This document shows positions 43,494 to 52,199 of a DNA stretch of 64,000 nt, piece by piece (the first letter of the stretch is position 1; the number at the start of each line of letters is the position of its first letter). The DNA comes from an uncultured Eubacteriales bacterium (GTDB lineage Bacteria; Bacillota; Clostridia; Christensenellales; CAG-917): the NCBI GenBank assembly GCA_900545885.1, contig URAF01000010.1:1-64000 (forward strand), written 5' to 3'. The notes beneath the pieces are model-generated. The model did not search any database and was not told the DNA's origin. It worked only from the letters and a program-made list of their open reading frames with translations. The position numbers and the translations under genes were made by a program.

Positions 43494-44398
43494 ATTTTGT
43501 CGTCGGTGACAGCTCCATACGTCTTGACGTTTTTCTGGCGCGCGAATGCGCGCTTTCGCGTTCTGCGGCAAGCAACGTAATAACTTCCGACGGCGCAGTT
43601 GTAAATGGTGTGCGCAGGTTCAAAAGCGGGTTTGATTTGAAAGCGGGCGACAGCGTGGAATTCGAAATTCCCGCGCCCAAGGAACTCAACGTCGAAGCCG
43701 CGGACATACCGCTCAAAATAGTGTATCAGGACGACAATTTCGCGGTGATAGACAAGCCGCAGGGTATGGTCGTACATCAGGCGGGCAGTTACCGCGCCGC
43801 GGATACGCTTGTCAACGCATTGCTTTTCAACCTTAAAAACCTTAGCTCCATAAACGGCGTAATCCGTCCCGGTATAGTGCACAGACTGGACAAGGACACG
43901 TCGGGATTGATTGTGGTTGCAAAGAACGATGAGGCGCACAAAAACCTTGCTTCGCAAATCGAGAAAAAGACGGCGCGCAGGATATATTACGGACTTGTGG
44001 ACGGCAACGTCAAAGAGGACGAAGGAACGGTGGACGCTCCAATAGCAAGAAGCAAGCGCGACCGCAAGAAAATGGCGGTAGACCCCGACGGCAGACGTGC
44101 CGTAACTCACTACAAGGTGCTGGAAAGATACGGCAAATATACGCTAGTGCGGTTCGAGTTGGAAACGGGACGCACGCACCAGATACGCGTGCATTCGGCG
44201 TACATTCATCACCCCATAGTCGGCGACCCCGTTTACGGCGGGTCAACGGTATTGTACAAAAACGGACAGTTGCTCCACGCAAAGGAACTGGTGCTCAAAA
44301 GTCCGACCACGGGAGAGACCGTAAAGTTTGAAAGCGAACTTCCCGAACACTTTGCAAAAGTTCTCGAAAAACTGCGCAAAGAAACGGGCGGAAACTGA
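43490..44398 (+). CDS. rluD: RluA-family 23S rRNA pseudouridine synthase
   Basis: 302 residues. An S4 RNA-binding domain (1-60), then the catalytic domain with VIDKPQGMVVH and GIVHRLDKDTSGL (catalytic Asp134), and TGRTHQIRVH near the C-terminus. Follows lspA with a 4-base overlap, as in Bacillus (ylyB). The target uridines cannot be told from sequence alone. Confidence 0.93.
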   Translation: MNFVVGDSSIRLDVFLARECALSRSAASNVITSDGAVVNGVRRFKSGFDLKAGDSVEFEIPAPKELNVEAADIPLKIVYQDDNFAVIDKPQGMVVHQAGSYRAADTLVNALLFNLKNLSSINGVIRPGIVHRLDKDTSGLIVVAKNDEAHKNLASQIEKKTARRIYYGLVDGNVKEDEGTVDAPIARSKRDRKKMAVDPDGRRAVTHYKVLERYGKYTLVRFELETGRTHQIRVHSAYIHHPIVGDPVYGGSTVLYKNGQLLHAKELVLKSPTTGETVKFESELPEHFAKVLEKLRKETGGN

Positions 44399-44433
44399 AA
44401 CGGAAACAAAAAATCCAAAAAAGAAAACAACAC

Positions 44434-44461
44434 AAAAAGCGGCTTTATGCCGCTTTTTCTT
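44434..44461. terminator. Bidirectional terminator between rluD and rqcH
   Basis: Perfect 10-bp stem AAAAAGCGGC/GCCGCTTTTT with a TTTAT loop, giving T-runs on both strands between convergent genes. Confidence 0.9.
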
Positions 44462-44494
44462 ATGGTTGAAATGTCTATTTTGTCGAATTATGCT

Positions 44495-46195
44495 TTATCT
44501 CACCAGCAATTCTTTGTGCGCGTCGGGCTTTGCCACAACGGTTTTGTAGTCGGTGTAAATGACTTGCCCCGGGTGTCCCGAAGGACGGCGTTTTACGTTG
44601 CGGCGTTCGGTGTAGTCGACTTCGACGTTTGCTCCCGCGTTTGACGCCGCAATCTCCGCTGCGGTCTTAACAACGCTTTCGGGAACGGGGTTTCCGCCGC
44701 TCATCACGACGACGTGCGCACCGTGTGCGTTTTTCACATGCAACCACAAATCGCCGCCTCCCGCAATGCGGAAAGTCAGTTCTTCGTTTTGCAAATTGTT
44801 TTTGCCCGCATAGACGGTAAACCCTTCGATTTCGTATTCGTAGGGAGGTTCGGGTTTTTCCTTGCGCACTTTGCTTTTTTGAGATTTGCGTTTTACCGCT
44901 CCGAGTCTTGCAAGTTCTTCTTCAATAGCCGAAGTCGACGCGTCGAAGGGCAGAGTCCGCAGTTCTTCTTCTATCGACGAAACGTAATGGAACAGAGCGA
45001 TGTCGTCTTCCAGTTTCTTTTCCGTGAACTCTTTGGTGCGTTTCAGCTTGTTGTACTTGTTGTAATAAGCCGCGGAGTTCTTTGACGGCGACAGTCTTTC
45101 GTCAAGCGGAATTTCCACCTCTTCGTCGGTGTAGTAATTCAGACATTTCAGTACTTTGTCACCTTTTTGCACGCGGTATATATTGGACACGATGAGTTCG
45201 CCCATAATGCGCCATTTGTCCATGTTTTCGCACTCCGCAAGTCTTTCGCGGTCTATGCCGATGTTCTTTTCCGTGCGGTTTTTCAGTCGCTTTACCGCCG
45301 AACTCAGGTTTTTCAATCGCGCTTTGTTGCGGATTTCTCCGTCGCATTCCGTGTTGAACGCGTCGTAAGCCTGCGATATGGTGTCAAACTCTTTGACTTC
45401 GCCTTTCAGTACGCCGTATGGGAAAGGGTAAACGTCTTTCCCGCCAATTATACAGGGGTGGTATAAAGGACTTTCGTTGATATTTCCGAGTTCGTCCAAC
45501 AGCCCGAACAGGCGTTGTTTCCGGTCGTCGTCGAGCGCGGTCGGGCAGTTTGATTCGATTTCCGTTCTTCGCAGAATTTCCGACACCGTAGCCCCCGAAA
45601 AACCCGATATTTTGTCAAGAAAATATCTGTGCAAGTCGCCGCCGAAAAAATCGTCGAGAAGTGCGCGCGCTTCGGGAGTTTTGTAGTTGGGTTTGGGTTG
45701 TTCGGGCGGGAAATATTTTGCTCCGCGCAGTACCACGTGTCCGCCTCCGTCGTCAAACGAAAGGTGTTTGACGGCGTCGAGTATCACCATATTTTCGTCG
45801 GTGAAAACTATGTTGGAGTAGCGATTCATAATCTCAACGAACAGGAAATAAACCGCGTCGTCGCGCATTTCCGTCCGCGCCAAGAATTTTGTCTGTATTA
45901 TACGGTCGTTCGAAAACGTCGATATGCTATCAATTGCCGCAGACGACAGGTACTTTCTTAGCAGCATGCACATGTTGGGCGCCGTCACGGGATTTGCCTT
46001 ACGCGACTCCGTCAGATGAAACCTCGGAGCCCCCGCGTTGCACGACGCCACAAGACATTCGTTACGTCCGCCTGCACGCACAAAAAAGCGGATTTCGTCC
46101 GCTTCCGGTTGCACGATTTTGTCCACTCGTGCGCCTTTCAGTGTACTGTTCAGTTCGTTTGCCAGCGCGTCAAGCGCGAGATAGTCGCTGCCCAT
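44495..46195 (-). CDS. rqcH: RqcH (NFACT family) ribosome quality control factor
   Basis: Adds C-terminal alanine tails to stalled nascent chains on 50S subunits. From ATG 46195 it has 566 residues; an in-frame GTG at 46210 overlaps the -10 element and is less likely. NFACT-N (1-240, with SNDRIIQ), a coiled-coil middle (about 285-430), and the NFACT-R domain near 455-545 (YAGKNNLQNEELTFR, DLWLHVKNAHGAHVV) are in order. The old name fibronectin-binding protein is misleading. No Shine-Dalgarno; promoter directly upstream. Confidence 0.92.
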   Translation of the reverse strand: MGSDYLALDALANELNSTLKGARVDKIVQPEADEIRFFVRAGGRNECLVASCNAGAPRFHLTESRKANPVTAPNMCMLLRKYLSSAAIDSISTFSNDRIIQTKFLARTEMRDDAVYFLFVEIMNRYSNIVFTDENMVILDAVKHLSFDDGGGHVVLRGAKYFPPEQPKPNYKTPEARALLDDFFGGDLHRYFLDKISGFSGATVSEILRRTEIESNCPTALDDDRKQRLFGLLDELGNINESPLYHPCIIGGKDVYPFPYGVLKGEVKEFDTISQAYDAFNTECDGEIRNKARLKNLSSAVKRLKNRTEKNIGIDRERLAECENMDKWRIMGELIVSNIYRVQKGDKVLKCLNYYTDEEVEIPLDERLSPSKNSAAYYNKYNKLKRTKEFTEKKLEDDIALFHYVSSIEEELRTLPFDASTSAIEEELARLGAVKRKSQKSKVRKEKPEPPYEYEIEGFTVYAGKNNLQNEELTFRIAGGGDLWLHVKNAHGAHVVVMSGGNPVPESVVKTAAEIAASNAGANVEVDYTERRNVKRRPSGHPGQVIYTDYKTVVAKPDAHKELLVR

Positions 46196-46201
46196 ATCAT
46201 T

Positions 46202-46229
46202 ATTATACACGTATAATCGCCGATGGCAA
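46202..46229 (-). promoter_or_regulatory. Promoter placed for a leaderless rqcH mRNA
   Basis: On the - strand TTGCCA (46229-46224), 16-bp spacer, perfect TATAAT (46207-46202), then exactly 6 nt to ATG 46195. Its -35 is back to back with the tig -35, 12 bp apart. Confidence 0.65.
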
Positions 46230-46241
46230 TGTAAAAATCGA

Positions 46242-46270
46242 TTGATTTTCGGTATCCTATGTGGTATAAT
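46242..46270 (+). promoter_or_regulatory. tig promoter
   Basis: TTGATT (46242-46247), 17-bp spacer, perfect TATAAT (46265-46270), leaving a leader of about 45 nt with a CGGAGGA ribosome binding site. Confidence 0.7.
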
Positions 46271-46322
46271 CCCTTTTACTTATGAATTAAATATCAATTA
46301 TGGCAACATAATCGGAGGACAA

Positions 46323-47777
46323 ATGAGTTACACAGTTGAAAAGTTGGAAAAAAGCCAAGTCAAGTTCGTCTTCGACGTAGACGCAGACACCTTTAACAAA
46401 GCAGTCGATGCCGCTTACAACAAGACCAAGCACAAGTATGCTATCGCGGGTTTCCGTAAAGGTCACGTTCCCAAAAAGGTCATCGAGGGGATTTACGGCA
46501 AAGAGGTATTTTTCGAAGATGCAATGGACATCGTTATACCCGAAGCCTATTCCGAGGCTCTCGACAAGGAAAAGGACGTAGACGTCGTGGCACAGCCCGA
46601 ACTTACTTCGTTTGATTTCAAAGAGGACGGCGGCGCGACTTTCACTCTCATTGTCACCGTCAAACCCGACGTCAAACTCGGCAAATACAAGGGACTTTCC
46701 ATTGAAAAGAAAGTCGAGAAAGTCACCGCAAAACAGGTTGACGAAGCAGTCGAACAGGCTCGCGAAAAACAGGCTCGCATAGTCGAAACCGACGAAGCGG
46801 CGAAGAACGGCGACATCGTCAACATCGATTTCGTCGGTTCCGTTGACGGCGTCAAATTCGACGGCGGCAGCGCGGAGTCCTATGACCTCGAACTCGGTTC
46901 CGGCAGCTTTATCCCCGGTTTCGAAGAACAGCTCGTCGGCGCAAAGAAAGGCGAAAAGAAAGACGTCAACGTCAAATTCCCCGAAGACTATCACGCCGAA
47001 GAACTCAAAGGCAAGAACGCACTCTTCGAATGCACAATCAACGCAGTCAAGAAGAAAGAACTTCCCGCGCTCGACGATGAATTCGTAAAAGACGTTTCCG
47101 AATTCGACACTCTTGCCGAATACAAAGCCGACGTCAAAAATAAACTTATGAAGGACGCCGAAGACCGCGCGGACAGAGAGTTCGAAGACGCGCTCGTGCA
47201 GGCAGTTGTCGACAACGCAGACGTCGAAGTTCCTCAGGCGATGATAGACCAGGAAGCGGAAGACATGGCTCGTGAATTCGAGTATCGTCTGAGCTACCAG
47301 AACATCAAACTCGACGATTATCTCAAATATCTCAACATGACTCGCGACCAGCTTCTCGACGAATACAAGGAGCAAGCTGCAAAGAGCGTTAAAGTTCGTC
47401 TTGTCATGGAAGCAATCGTCAAAGCCGAAGAACTCAAATTCGAAGAAAAAGACATCGACGAAAAACTCGCTGATATGGCGGCACGTGCAAATCAGGACGT
47501 CGAAACCTTCAAGAAAGGACTTGGCAGAGAACACTTCGATTATCTTGCCAACCAGATTCTTTCCGACAAACTGATGGCAATGCTCAAACAGGAAAACACC
47601 GCTGCGGCAAAGAAAGCAACCGCGAAGAAAGCGGCTGACGCTTCCGCAGAAGAAAAACCCGCTGCAGAAAAGAAAGCTCCCGCCAAGAAGCCCGCGGCAA
47701 AGAAAGCCGAAGCAAAAGACGGCGAAGCCAAACCCGCTGCCAAGAAAGCGGCTAAAAAGGAAAGCGAAGAAAAGTAA
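46323..47777 (+). CDS. tig: Trigger factor with lysine/alanine-rich C-terminal tail
   Basis: Ribosome-bound chaperone. 484 residues from ATG 46323. The N-terminal ribosome-binding domain has GFRKGHVPKKVIE, the PPIase domain about 150-240 has NGDIVNIDFVGSVDG and FIPGFEEQL, and the C-terminal chaperone arms follow. From about residue 422 a tail of some 60 residues made almost only of Lys, Ala, Glu and Pro extends the protein, resembling histone-H1-like or polymer-binding tails. Transcribed with clpP and clpX. Confidence 0.94.
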   Translation: MSYTVEKLEKSQVKFVFDVDADTFNKAVDAAYNKTKHKYAIAGFRKGHVPKKVIEGIYGKEVFFEDAMDIVIPEAYSEALDKEKDVDVVAQPELTSFDFKEDGGATFTLIVTVKPDVKLGKYKGLSIEKKVEKVTAKQVDEAVEQAREKQARIVETDEAAKNGDIVNIDFVGSVDGVKFDGGSAESYDLELGSGSFIPGFEEQLVGAKKGEKKDVNVKFPEDYHAEELKGKNALFECTINAVKKKELPALDDEFVKDVSEFDTLAEYKADVKNKLMKDAEDRADREFEDALVQAVVDNADVEVPQAMIDQEAEDMAREFEYRLSYQNIKLDDYLKYLNMTRDQLLDEYKEQAAKSVKVRLVMEAIVKAEELKFEEKDIDEKLADMAARANQDVETFKKGLGREHFDYLANQILSDKLMAMLKQENTAAAKKATAKKAADASAEEKPAAEKKAPAKKPAAKKAEAKDGEAKPAAKKAAKKESEEK

Positions 47778-47801
47778 TAACCCTTTCCGACAGGAGTAAA
47801 A

Positions 47802-48398
47802 ATGGATATCAGAAACCAACTCGTTCCTATGGTCATCGAGCAGACGGGTCGCGGAGAACGCTCTTACGACATTTATTCCCGTCTGCTTGAAGACAGAATA
47901 ATTTTCCTTACGGGTGAAATCAACGACGCCGTTGCCGACCTCATCGTCGCACAGCTCATTTTCCTCGAAGGCAAAGATTCCGCAAAAGACATAAGTCTTT
48001 ACATCAACAGTCCCGGCGGTTCCGTATCCGCGGGGCTTGCGATTTACGATACGATGAATTACATCAAATGCGACGTTTCCACCATATGCATAGGTATGGC
48101 GGCAAGCATGGGCGCATTCCTGCTTTCTTCGGGCACGAAGGGCAAGAGATTTGCGCTTCCCAACTCCAAAGTGATGATTCATCAACCTTTGGGCGGCGCG
48201 CAGGGTCAGGCAAGCGACATCGCAATTCAAGCCGAAGAAATTCTGCGCACCAAGAAACGTCTCAACAGCATTCTTGCGGAAAACACGGGTCAGGACCTCT
48301 CCAAAATCGAGTTCGATACCGACCGTGACTTCTACATGACTGCCGAAGAGGCGGAAAAATACGGCATAGTCGACAAAATCTTTTATACCAGAAAGTAA
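47802..48398 (+). CDS. clpP: ATP-dependent Clp protease proteolytic subunit
   Basis: 198 residues with the serine triad: Ser102 in GMAASMGAFLL, His127 in MIHQPLGG, and Asp in the DTDRD segment (about 172-176). The usual short N-terminal propeptide region is present. AGGAG lies upstream. tig-clpP-clpX order as in many bacteria. Confidence 0.97.
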   Translation: MDIRNQLVPMVIEQTGRGERSYDIYSRLLEDRIIFLTGEINDAVADLIVAQLIFLEGKDSAKDISLYINSPGGSVSAGLAIYDTMNYIKCDVSTICIGMAASMGAFLLSSGTKGKRFALPNSKVMIHQPLGGAQGQASDIAIQAEEILRTKKRLNSILAENTGQDLSKIEFDTDRDFYMTAEEAEKYGIVDKIFYTRK

Positions 48399-48427
48399 AC
48401 GTCGATTGCCGCATAAAGTGAGGTAAT

Positions 48428-49666
48428 ATGGACGGATTCCAAAAGGAATTGCATTGCAGTTTCTGCGGTAAAAGCGACAGCGAAGTCGAAAAAATCATCG
48501 TCGGTCCCAACCGTATGACAATTTGCAACGAGTGCATCGAACAGTGTGCGCACCTGCTTGCAAAGGAATCGGAAAGTGCGACGGCGACCGGTGTTTCGCT
48601 TTATACTCCGCAGCAAATCAAACAGAAACTCGACGAGTACATCATCGGACAGGACAGCGCGAAAAAAGTGCTGAGCGTTGCGGTGTACAACCACTACAAA
48701 CGCATCAACCGTTCCAAGTCCGAAAGCGACGGCGTCGTGCTTGAAAAAAGCAACGTGCTTTTGCTCGGGCCTACGGGTTCGGGCAAGACTTTGCTTGCAA
48801 AAACTCTTGCACAGATACTCAACGTACCGTTTGCTGTCGCAGACGCAACCACGCTTACCGAAGCGGGCTACGTCGGCGAAGACGTCGAGAACATTCTTCT
48901 CAAACTGATACAGGCGGCTGACGGCGACATTCAGAAAGCGCAGGTCGGCATAATCTATATCGACGAAATAGACAAAATCGCACGCAAGAGTGAGAACGTT
49001 TCAATCACTCGCGACGTAAGCGGCGAAGGTGTGCAACAGGCTCTTTTGAAAATCATCGAAGGCACCGTTGCCAGCGTTCCTCCGCAAGGCGGCAGAAAAC
49101 ACCCCAATCAGGAATGCTATCAGATTGACACGACGAACATACTGTTCCTTTGCGGCGGCGCGTTTGTCGACCTCGACAAAATCGTCGACCAGCGTAAAGA
49201 CAGCTCCAAACTCGGTTTCGGCGCGGCAGTCAAAGGCACAAAGAACTACAAATACGACGAACTCATCGCCGATTTGCAGCCTGCCGACCTTATCAAATAC
49301 GGTCTTATTCCCGAATTTGTCGGCAGAGTTCCCATTGTCGTGGGGCTCAATGCGCTTGACGAAGACGCTTTGGTCAGAATACTGTCCGAACCCAAGAACG
49401 CGCTTACAAAACAGTACAAAGTCCAATTCAAGCTGGACGGCGCAGACCTTGAATTCGAACCCGAAGCCCTTCGCGCGATTGCCGAAAAAGCAATCAAACT
49501 CAATACGGGCGCAAGAGGATTGCGTTCCATACTCGAAGACATACTGCTTGACCTTATGTACGAAATCCCTTCGGATAACGGCATAGAAAAAGTGGTTGTC
49601 AGAGCCGACTGCGTAACGCAGAAAGCACGTCCGCTTGTCGTAAGAAAACAAGTCCAGAGCGCGTAA
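48428..49666 (+). CDS. clpX: ClpX ATPase
   Basis: Unfoldase partner of ClpP. 412 residues. The N-terminal zinc-binding domain has Cys10, Cys13, Cys33 and Cys36. Walker A GPTGSGKTLLAKTLA, Walker B IIYIDEIDKIA, the GYVGEDVENIL pore loop, and the IGF-type ClpP loop region (KLGFGAAV) and RGLRSI sensor follow. 29 nt after clpP. Confidence 0.97.
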   Translation: MDGFQKELHCSFCGKSDSEVEKIIVGPNRMTICNECIEQCAHLLAKESESATATGVSLYTPQQIKQKLDEYIIGQDSAKKVLSVAVYNHYKRINRSKSESDGVVLEKSNVLLLGPTGSGKTLLAKTLAQILNVPFAVADATTLTEAGYVGEDVENILLKLIQAADGDIQKAQVGIIYIDEIDKIARKSENVSITRDVSGEGVQQALLKIIEGTVASVPPQGGRKHPNQECYQIDTTNILFLCGGAFVDLDKIVDQRKDSSKLGFGAAVKGTKNYKYDELIADLQPADLIKYGLIPEFVGRVPIVVGLNALDEDALVRILSEPKNALTKQYKVQFKLDGADLEFEPEALRAIAEKAIKLNTGARGLRSILEDILLDLMYEIPSDNGIEKVVVRADCVTQKARPLVVRKQVQSA

Positions 49667-50178
49667 ACCGCATTAAAGCCGCTTTTATGCCAGTGCGCTA
49701 ACACGTCGTCAACGTGTGTTTGTAACTGTCAAATACGACAATGTAAGCCAGCAAAACAGACGCATTGCCTTTACGGATCGTTAATATGGTTTGACAAATG
49801 CAAATTGTCGGAACAAACCGCAAGTAAAATAAACGTCTTTGACTAGCTGGAAAACACGCCAAATGTACGCCGAAGCAGACTAAAAGACATAACAAAAACA
49901 ATCGGAATCCCGCCAAACGGCGGGATTTCTTTTCAGTCGCTTGCCAAACTCCGTGCGATTATGTAAACTTTATTGTGTCGTGCAACTGTGTTGTGCAAGT
50001 GTAAGTTTGCAAAGCCTTTGCAGACAGTGTGATTGCGCGGGAAGCAAACGGTCTTATATGCCAAATAAAGCAATTTACGCGCAACATAAGCTGCACGATT
50101 AAACAACGAAAAAATAAATCCATAATCAAGTAAATCTTAACAAAGAAAATTGCTTGTAGAATTATTCGAGGATAAACC
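49667..50178. other. Non-coding gap between clpX and engB
   Basis: 512 bp with no convincing gene. It holds the clpX-side terminator at 49906-49932 and, near 50157, a TAGAAT that could be the engB -10. Short - strand reading frames here are AT-rich and lack ribosome binding sites. No known small RNA signature was recognised. Confidence 0.6.
49906..49932 (+). terminator. Terminator downstream of clpX
   Basis: Perfect 9-bp stem AATCCCGCC/GGCGGGATT with an AAAC loop and TCTTTT tail, 240 bp after the clpX stop. Confidence 0.85.
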
Positions 50179-50781
50179 ATGCAAATCAAAAAAGCCGTAT
50201 TTCTGACTTCCGTTGCCGATTCGGGAAAACTTCCCGATTTCGGTGCGCCCGAAATTGCTTTCGCGGGCAAATCGAATGTCGGCAAATCATCATTTATAAA
50301 TTTTTTGACAAACAACGGTAAACTTGCAAGGACGTCGGGTGACCCCGGCAGAACCCGTTTGCTCAACTACTTCGGCATAAACGACAACGAAATGGTGTTT
50401 GTCGACCTTCCCGGATACGGTTTTGCAAAAGTAGCAAAGACGGAAAAGGCAAAATGGGGTGACATGATAGAAGGGTATCTCAAAACCAGCAAGAATCTCA
50501 AAAACGTTTTCGTTTTGCTTGATGTAAGGCACGAACCCACGTCGGACGACAAAATGCTGCTCAACTTCCTTTACCATTTCAATATCCCGTTTACCGTCAT
50601 TGCAACAAAATGTGACAAGCTGTCCCGTGCGCAGATTTTGAAGCGCAGAGCAGAGATTGCGTCGGCAGTCGGTATCGGCGTTCACAACGTATATACTGTG
50701 TCCGCGTTGAAAAAAACGGGCAAAGAAGAAATTCTCGACAGAATAGAATCTGTTTTGTCCGTTGCCGAAATTGTCGATTAA
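50179..50781 (+). CDS. engB: EngB (YsxC) ribosome biogenesis GTPase
   Basis: 50S assembly GTPase of 200 residues. G1 GKSNVGKSSF (30-39), G2 region TSGDPGRTR, G3 DLPGYGFAKV, G4 TKCDKL, G5 SALKK. CGAGGA lies before the ATG. In many Firmicutes it follows lonA. Here it follows clpX after a 512-bp gap and is ended by a terminator at 50808. Confidence 0.96.
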   Translation: MQIKKAVFLTSVADSGKLPDFGAPEIAFAGKSNVGKSSFINFLTNNGKLARTSGDPGRTRLLNYFGINDNEMVFVDLPGYGFAKVAKTEKAKWGDMIEGYLKTSKNLKNVFVLLDVRHEPTSDDKMLLNFLYHFNIPFTVIATKCDKLSRAQILKRRAEIASAVGIGVHNVYTVSALKKTGKEEILDRIESVLSVAEIVD

Positions 50782-50807
50782 TATCAAAAATTGCCATAAT
50801 TTTCCAG

Positions 50808-50836
50808 AAACTGCGCTTTCATAAACGCAGTTTTTT
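50808..50836 (+). terminator. Terminator after engB
   Basis: Stem AAACTGCG/CGCAGTTT around a 10-nt loop, followed by TTTTATG. Confidence 0.8.
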
Positions 50837-50941
50837 ATGTTGCGCATTAAAACTGCCAATATTTTGTGACAAAATAAAACATTGCGGAAAAGGGGATAAA
50901 TATGTGAAATCGATGCCGAACTAATACGAGTTGCTGAGAGT

Positions 50942-51214
50942 TTGGTGCGGTTGTATCCTTGTTCGTACGCGTTATGCGAATTGAAAGAATTGCACTGTCA
51001 ACATCTGACTTTTTTGAAAATTAATGTTGTAAATTCTGACGTATTATTATGTGACTGTTTATATGGTATTTTTGATGAAAGTATTATAAAAAACGCACAA
51101 AAGTATAATACAAAAGGCAAATTTGTAGAATACTTTGACCGCTTTGGTGTGGTTGACGCCTTGTTTCCGCTGTTCTTGTGTGGTGATGTTTCAAATGTTA
51201 GAAAAGAAGCCTAA
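50942..51214 (+). CDS. AT-rich small ORF without a canonical start
   Basis: Not recognised. 90 residues if TTG 50942 starts it; 104 sense codons run from the ATA at 50900 to the stop. At 50900 the frame reads ATA TGT GAA after AAAGGGGATAA, so a one-base indel would give an ATG with a good ribosome binding site. The translation (YPCSYALCELKELHCQH..., then DCLYGIFDES) is Cys-rich. Base use is much more AT-rich than the neighbours, and the 60-nt palindromic element lies inside it. It may be a decaying or newly formed gene. Confidence 0.4.
   Translation: MVRLYPCSYALCELKELHCQHLTFLKINVVNSDVLLCDCLYGIFDESIIKNAQKYNTKGKFVEYFDRFGVVDALFPLFLCGDVSNVRKEA
51078..51137. repeat. 60-nt palindromic element, copy B
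   Basis: Aligns without gaps to 24881-24940 at 48 of 60 positions, with the last ten bases (GAATACTTTG) identical. The ends AAAGTATTATA/TAGAATACTTT are near-perfect inverted repeats. It is in frame inside the small AT-rich ORF. Confidence 0.8.
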
Positions 51215-51251
51215 ATAATGTTTGAATAAAATATAGAGTATAGGAATCTAA

Positions 51252-51941
51252 TTAATATAGTTCCACCAATTTGTTTTCGACCAAATCACAGGAAGTGATA
51301 AGATATTCGATGCCGTCTTTTACGACTGTCGGGGTGACGCGTGCGTTCTTTCCGTGCAGATGTCCGTAGACGACTTTGTCAACATTGTATTTTCTCAAAT
51401 ATTGCGTTACGTCGCTGTCGGTGTATTTTGCGTCGAAGGGCGGGAAGTGCAGAAGTGCAATTACTGTGTCGTCCTCTTTGCGCATTTCCTGCATGCATTT
51501 CAGCGAAAGTTCCAGACGGAGAAGCTCTCTTTTGTAAATTTTGACGTCGTTTTCTTCGGAGTCTTCATTAGGCATTGCCCACCCGCGCGTGCCCGCGATG
51601 AGAAAGTTGCCGTAACGCAGGCAGTTGTTCTGCAAAAAGCCGAACTCGGGAAATGCCGTTCTCATTTTGCCGAGCGACGTCCAATAGTAATCGTGATTGC
51701 CTTTCAGCACGACTTTTTTGCCGGGGAGTTCCGCTATTGCGGCGTAATCGGGGGCGGCTTCTTCTATTGTAAGTCCCCACGAGATGTCGCCGCCGAGCAA
51801 AACAAGGTCTTCTTCGCTCACGCGCGCCGTCCAATCTTTACGCACGTTGTCGAAGTGGTTTTGCCAACCGTCGCCGAATATGTCCATCGGTTTTTCCACG
51901 GCTCCCGACAAATGTAAATCGCTGATTGCAAAAACTTTCAT
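51252..51941 (-). CDS. Calcineurin-like metallophosphoesterase
   Basis: 229 residues with all five metal-site blocks: SDLHLSG (7-13), GGDISWG, KGNHDYYW, LLHFPP and YGHLHG. No signal peptide, so cytoplasmic. The substrate cannot be inferred; relatives act on phosphodiesters or nucleotides. No Shine-Dalgarno. TAAAAT ends 6 nt before the ATG. Confidence 0.9.
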   Translation of the reverse strand: MKVFAISDLHLSGAVEKPMDIFGDGWQNHFDNVRKDWTARVSEEDLVLLGGDISWGLTIEEAAPDYAAIAELPGKKVVLKGNHDYYWTSLGKMRTAFPEFGFLQNNCLRYGNFLIAGTRGWAMPNEDSEENDVKIYKRELLRLELSLKCMQEMRKEDDTVIALLHFPPFDAKYTDSDVTQYLRKYNVDKVVYGHLHGKNARVTPTVVKDGIEYLITSCDLVENKLVELY

Positions 51942-51947
51942 AATTCT

Positions 51948-51976
51948 ATTTTATCACATTTACATGTTGTTGAAAA
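51948..51976 (-). promoter_or_regulatory. Promoter placed for a leaderless phosphoesterase mRNA
   Basis: On the - strand TTTTCA (51976-51971), 17-bp spacer, TAAAAT (51953-51948), then exactly 6 nt (AGAATT) to ATG 51941. Confidence 0.55.
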
Positions 51977-52045
51977 GCATAATCCCGCGATGAAAAAGAA
52001 GTCTTTTCCGTTTTGTCGGCGGATTGTCTTTTTCTTATTGTAAGA

Positions 52046-52069
52046 AAAAAGCCCTAAAAGGGCTTTTTG
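52046..52069. terminator. Bidirectional terminator
   Basis: Stem AAAAAGCCC/GGGCTTTTT with a TAAAA loop. It most likely ends the - strand Cys-rich gene whose stop is at 52200. Confidence 0.85.
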
Positions 52070-52199
52070 TCTTGCTTTCCGCTGTATGCGTCGATTATTT
52101 GCGGTCGTTGCCTTGCGCTTGCTTGGCTCACAGGTTTGGAATTGCGTTTGCGCTATGCTCCGACTTCATGCATTGCGGATTTGCGTGCTCGTTCGCCTG

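Noticed and set aside
44495..46195. Fibronectin-binding adhesin
   Set aside because: Old family name. The NFACT-N and NFACT-R domains and lack of signal peptide point to RqcH.
46287..48230. 647-residue open frame on the - strand opposite tig and clpP
   Set aside because: Antisense shadow. The Phe/Val/Asp-heavy text is the mirror of Lys/Glu/Ala-rich trigger factor codons.
49698..49916. 72-residue - strand frame after clpX
   Set aside because: Cys/Phe/Leu-rich, no ribosome binding site, ends in the terminator region. It could look like a small membrane protein, but support is too thin.
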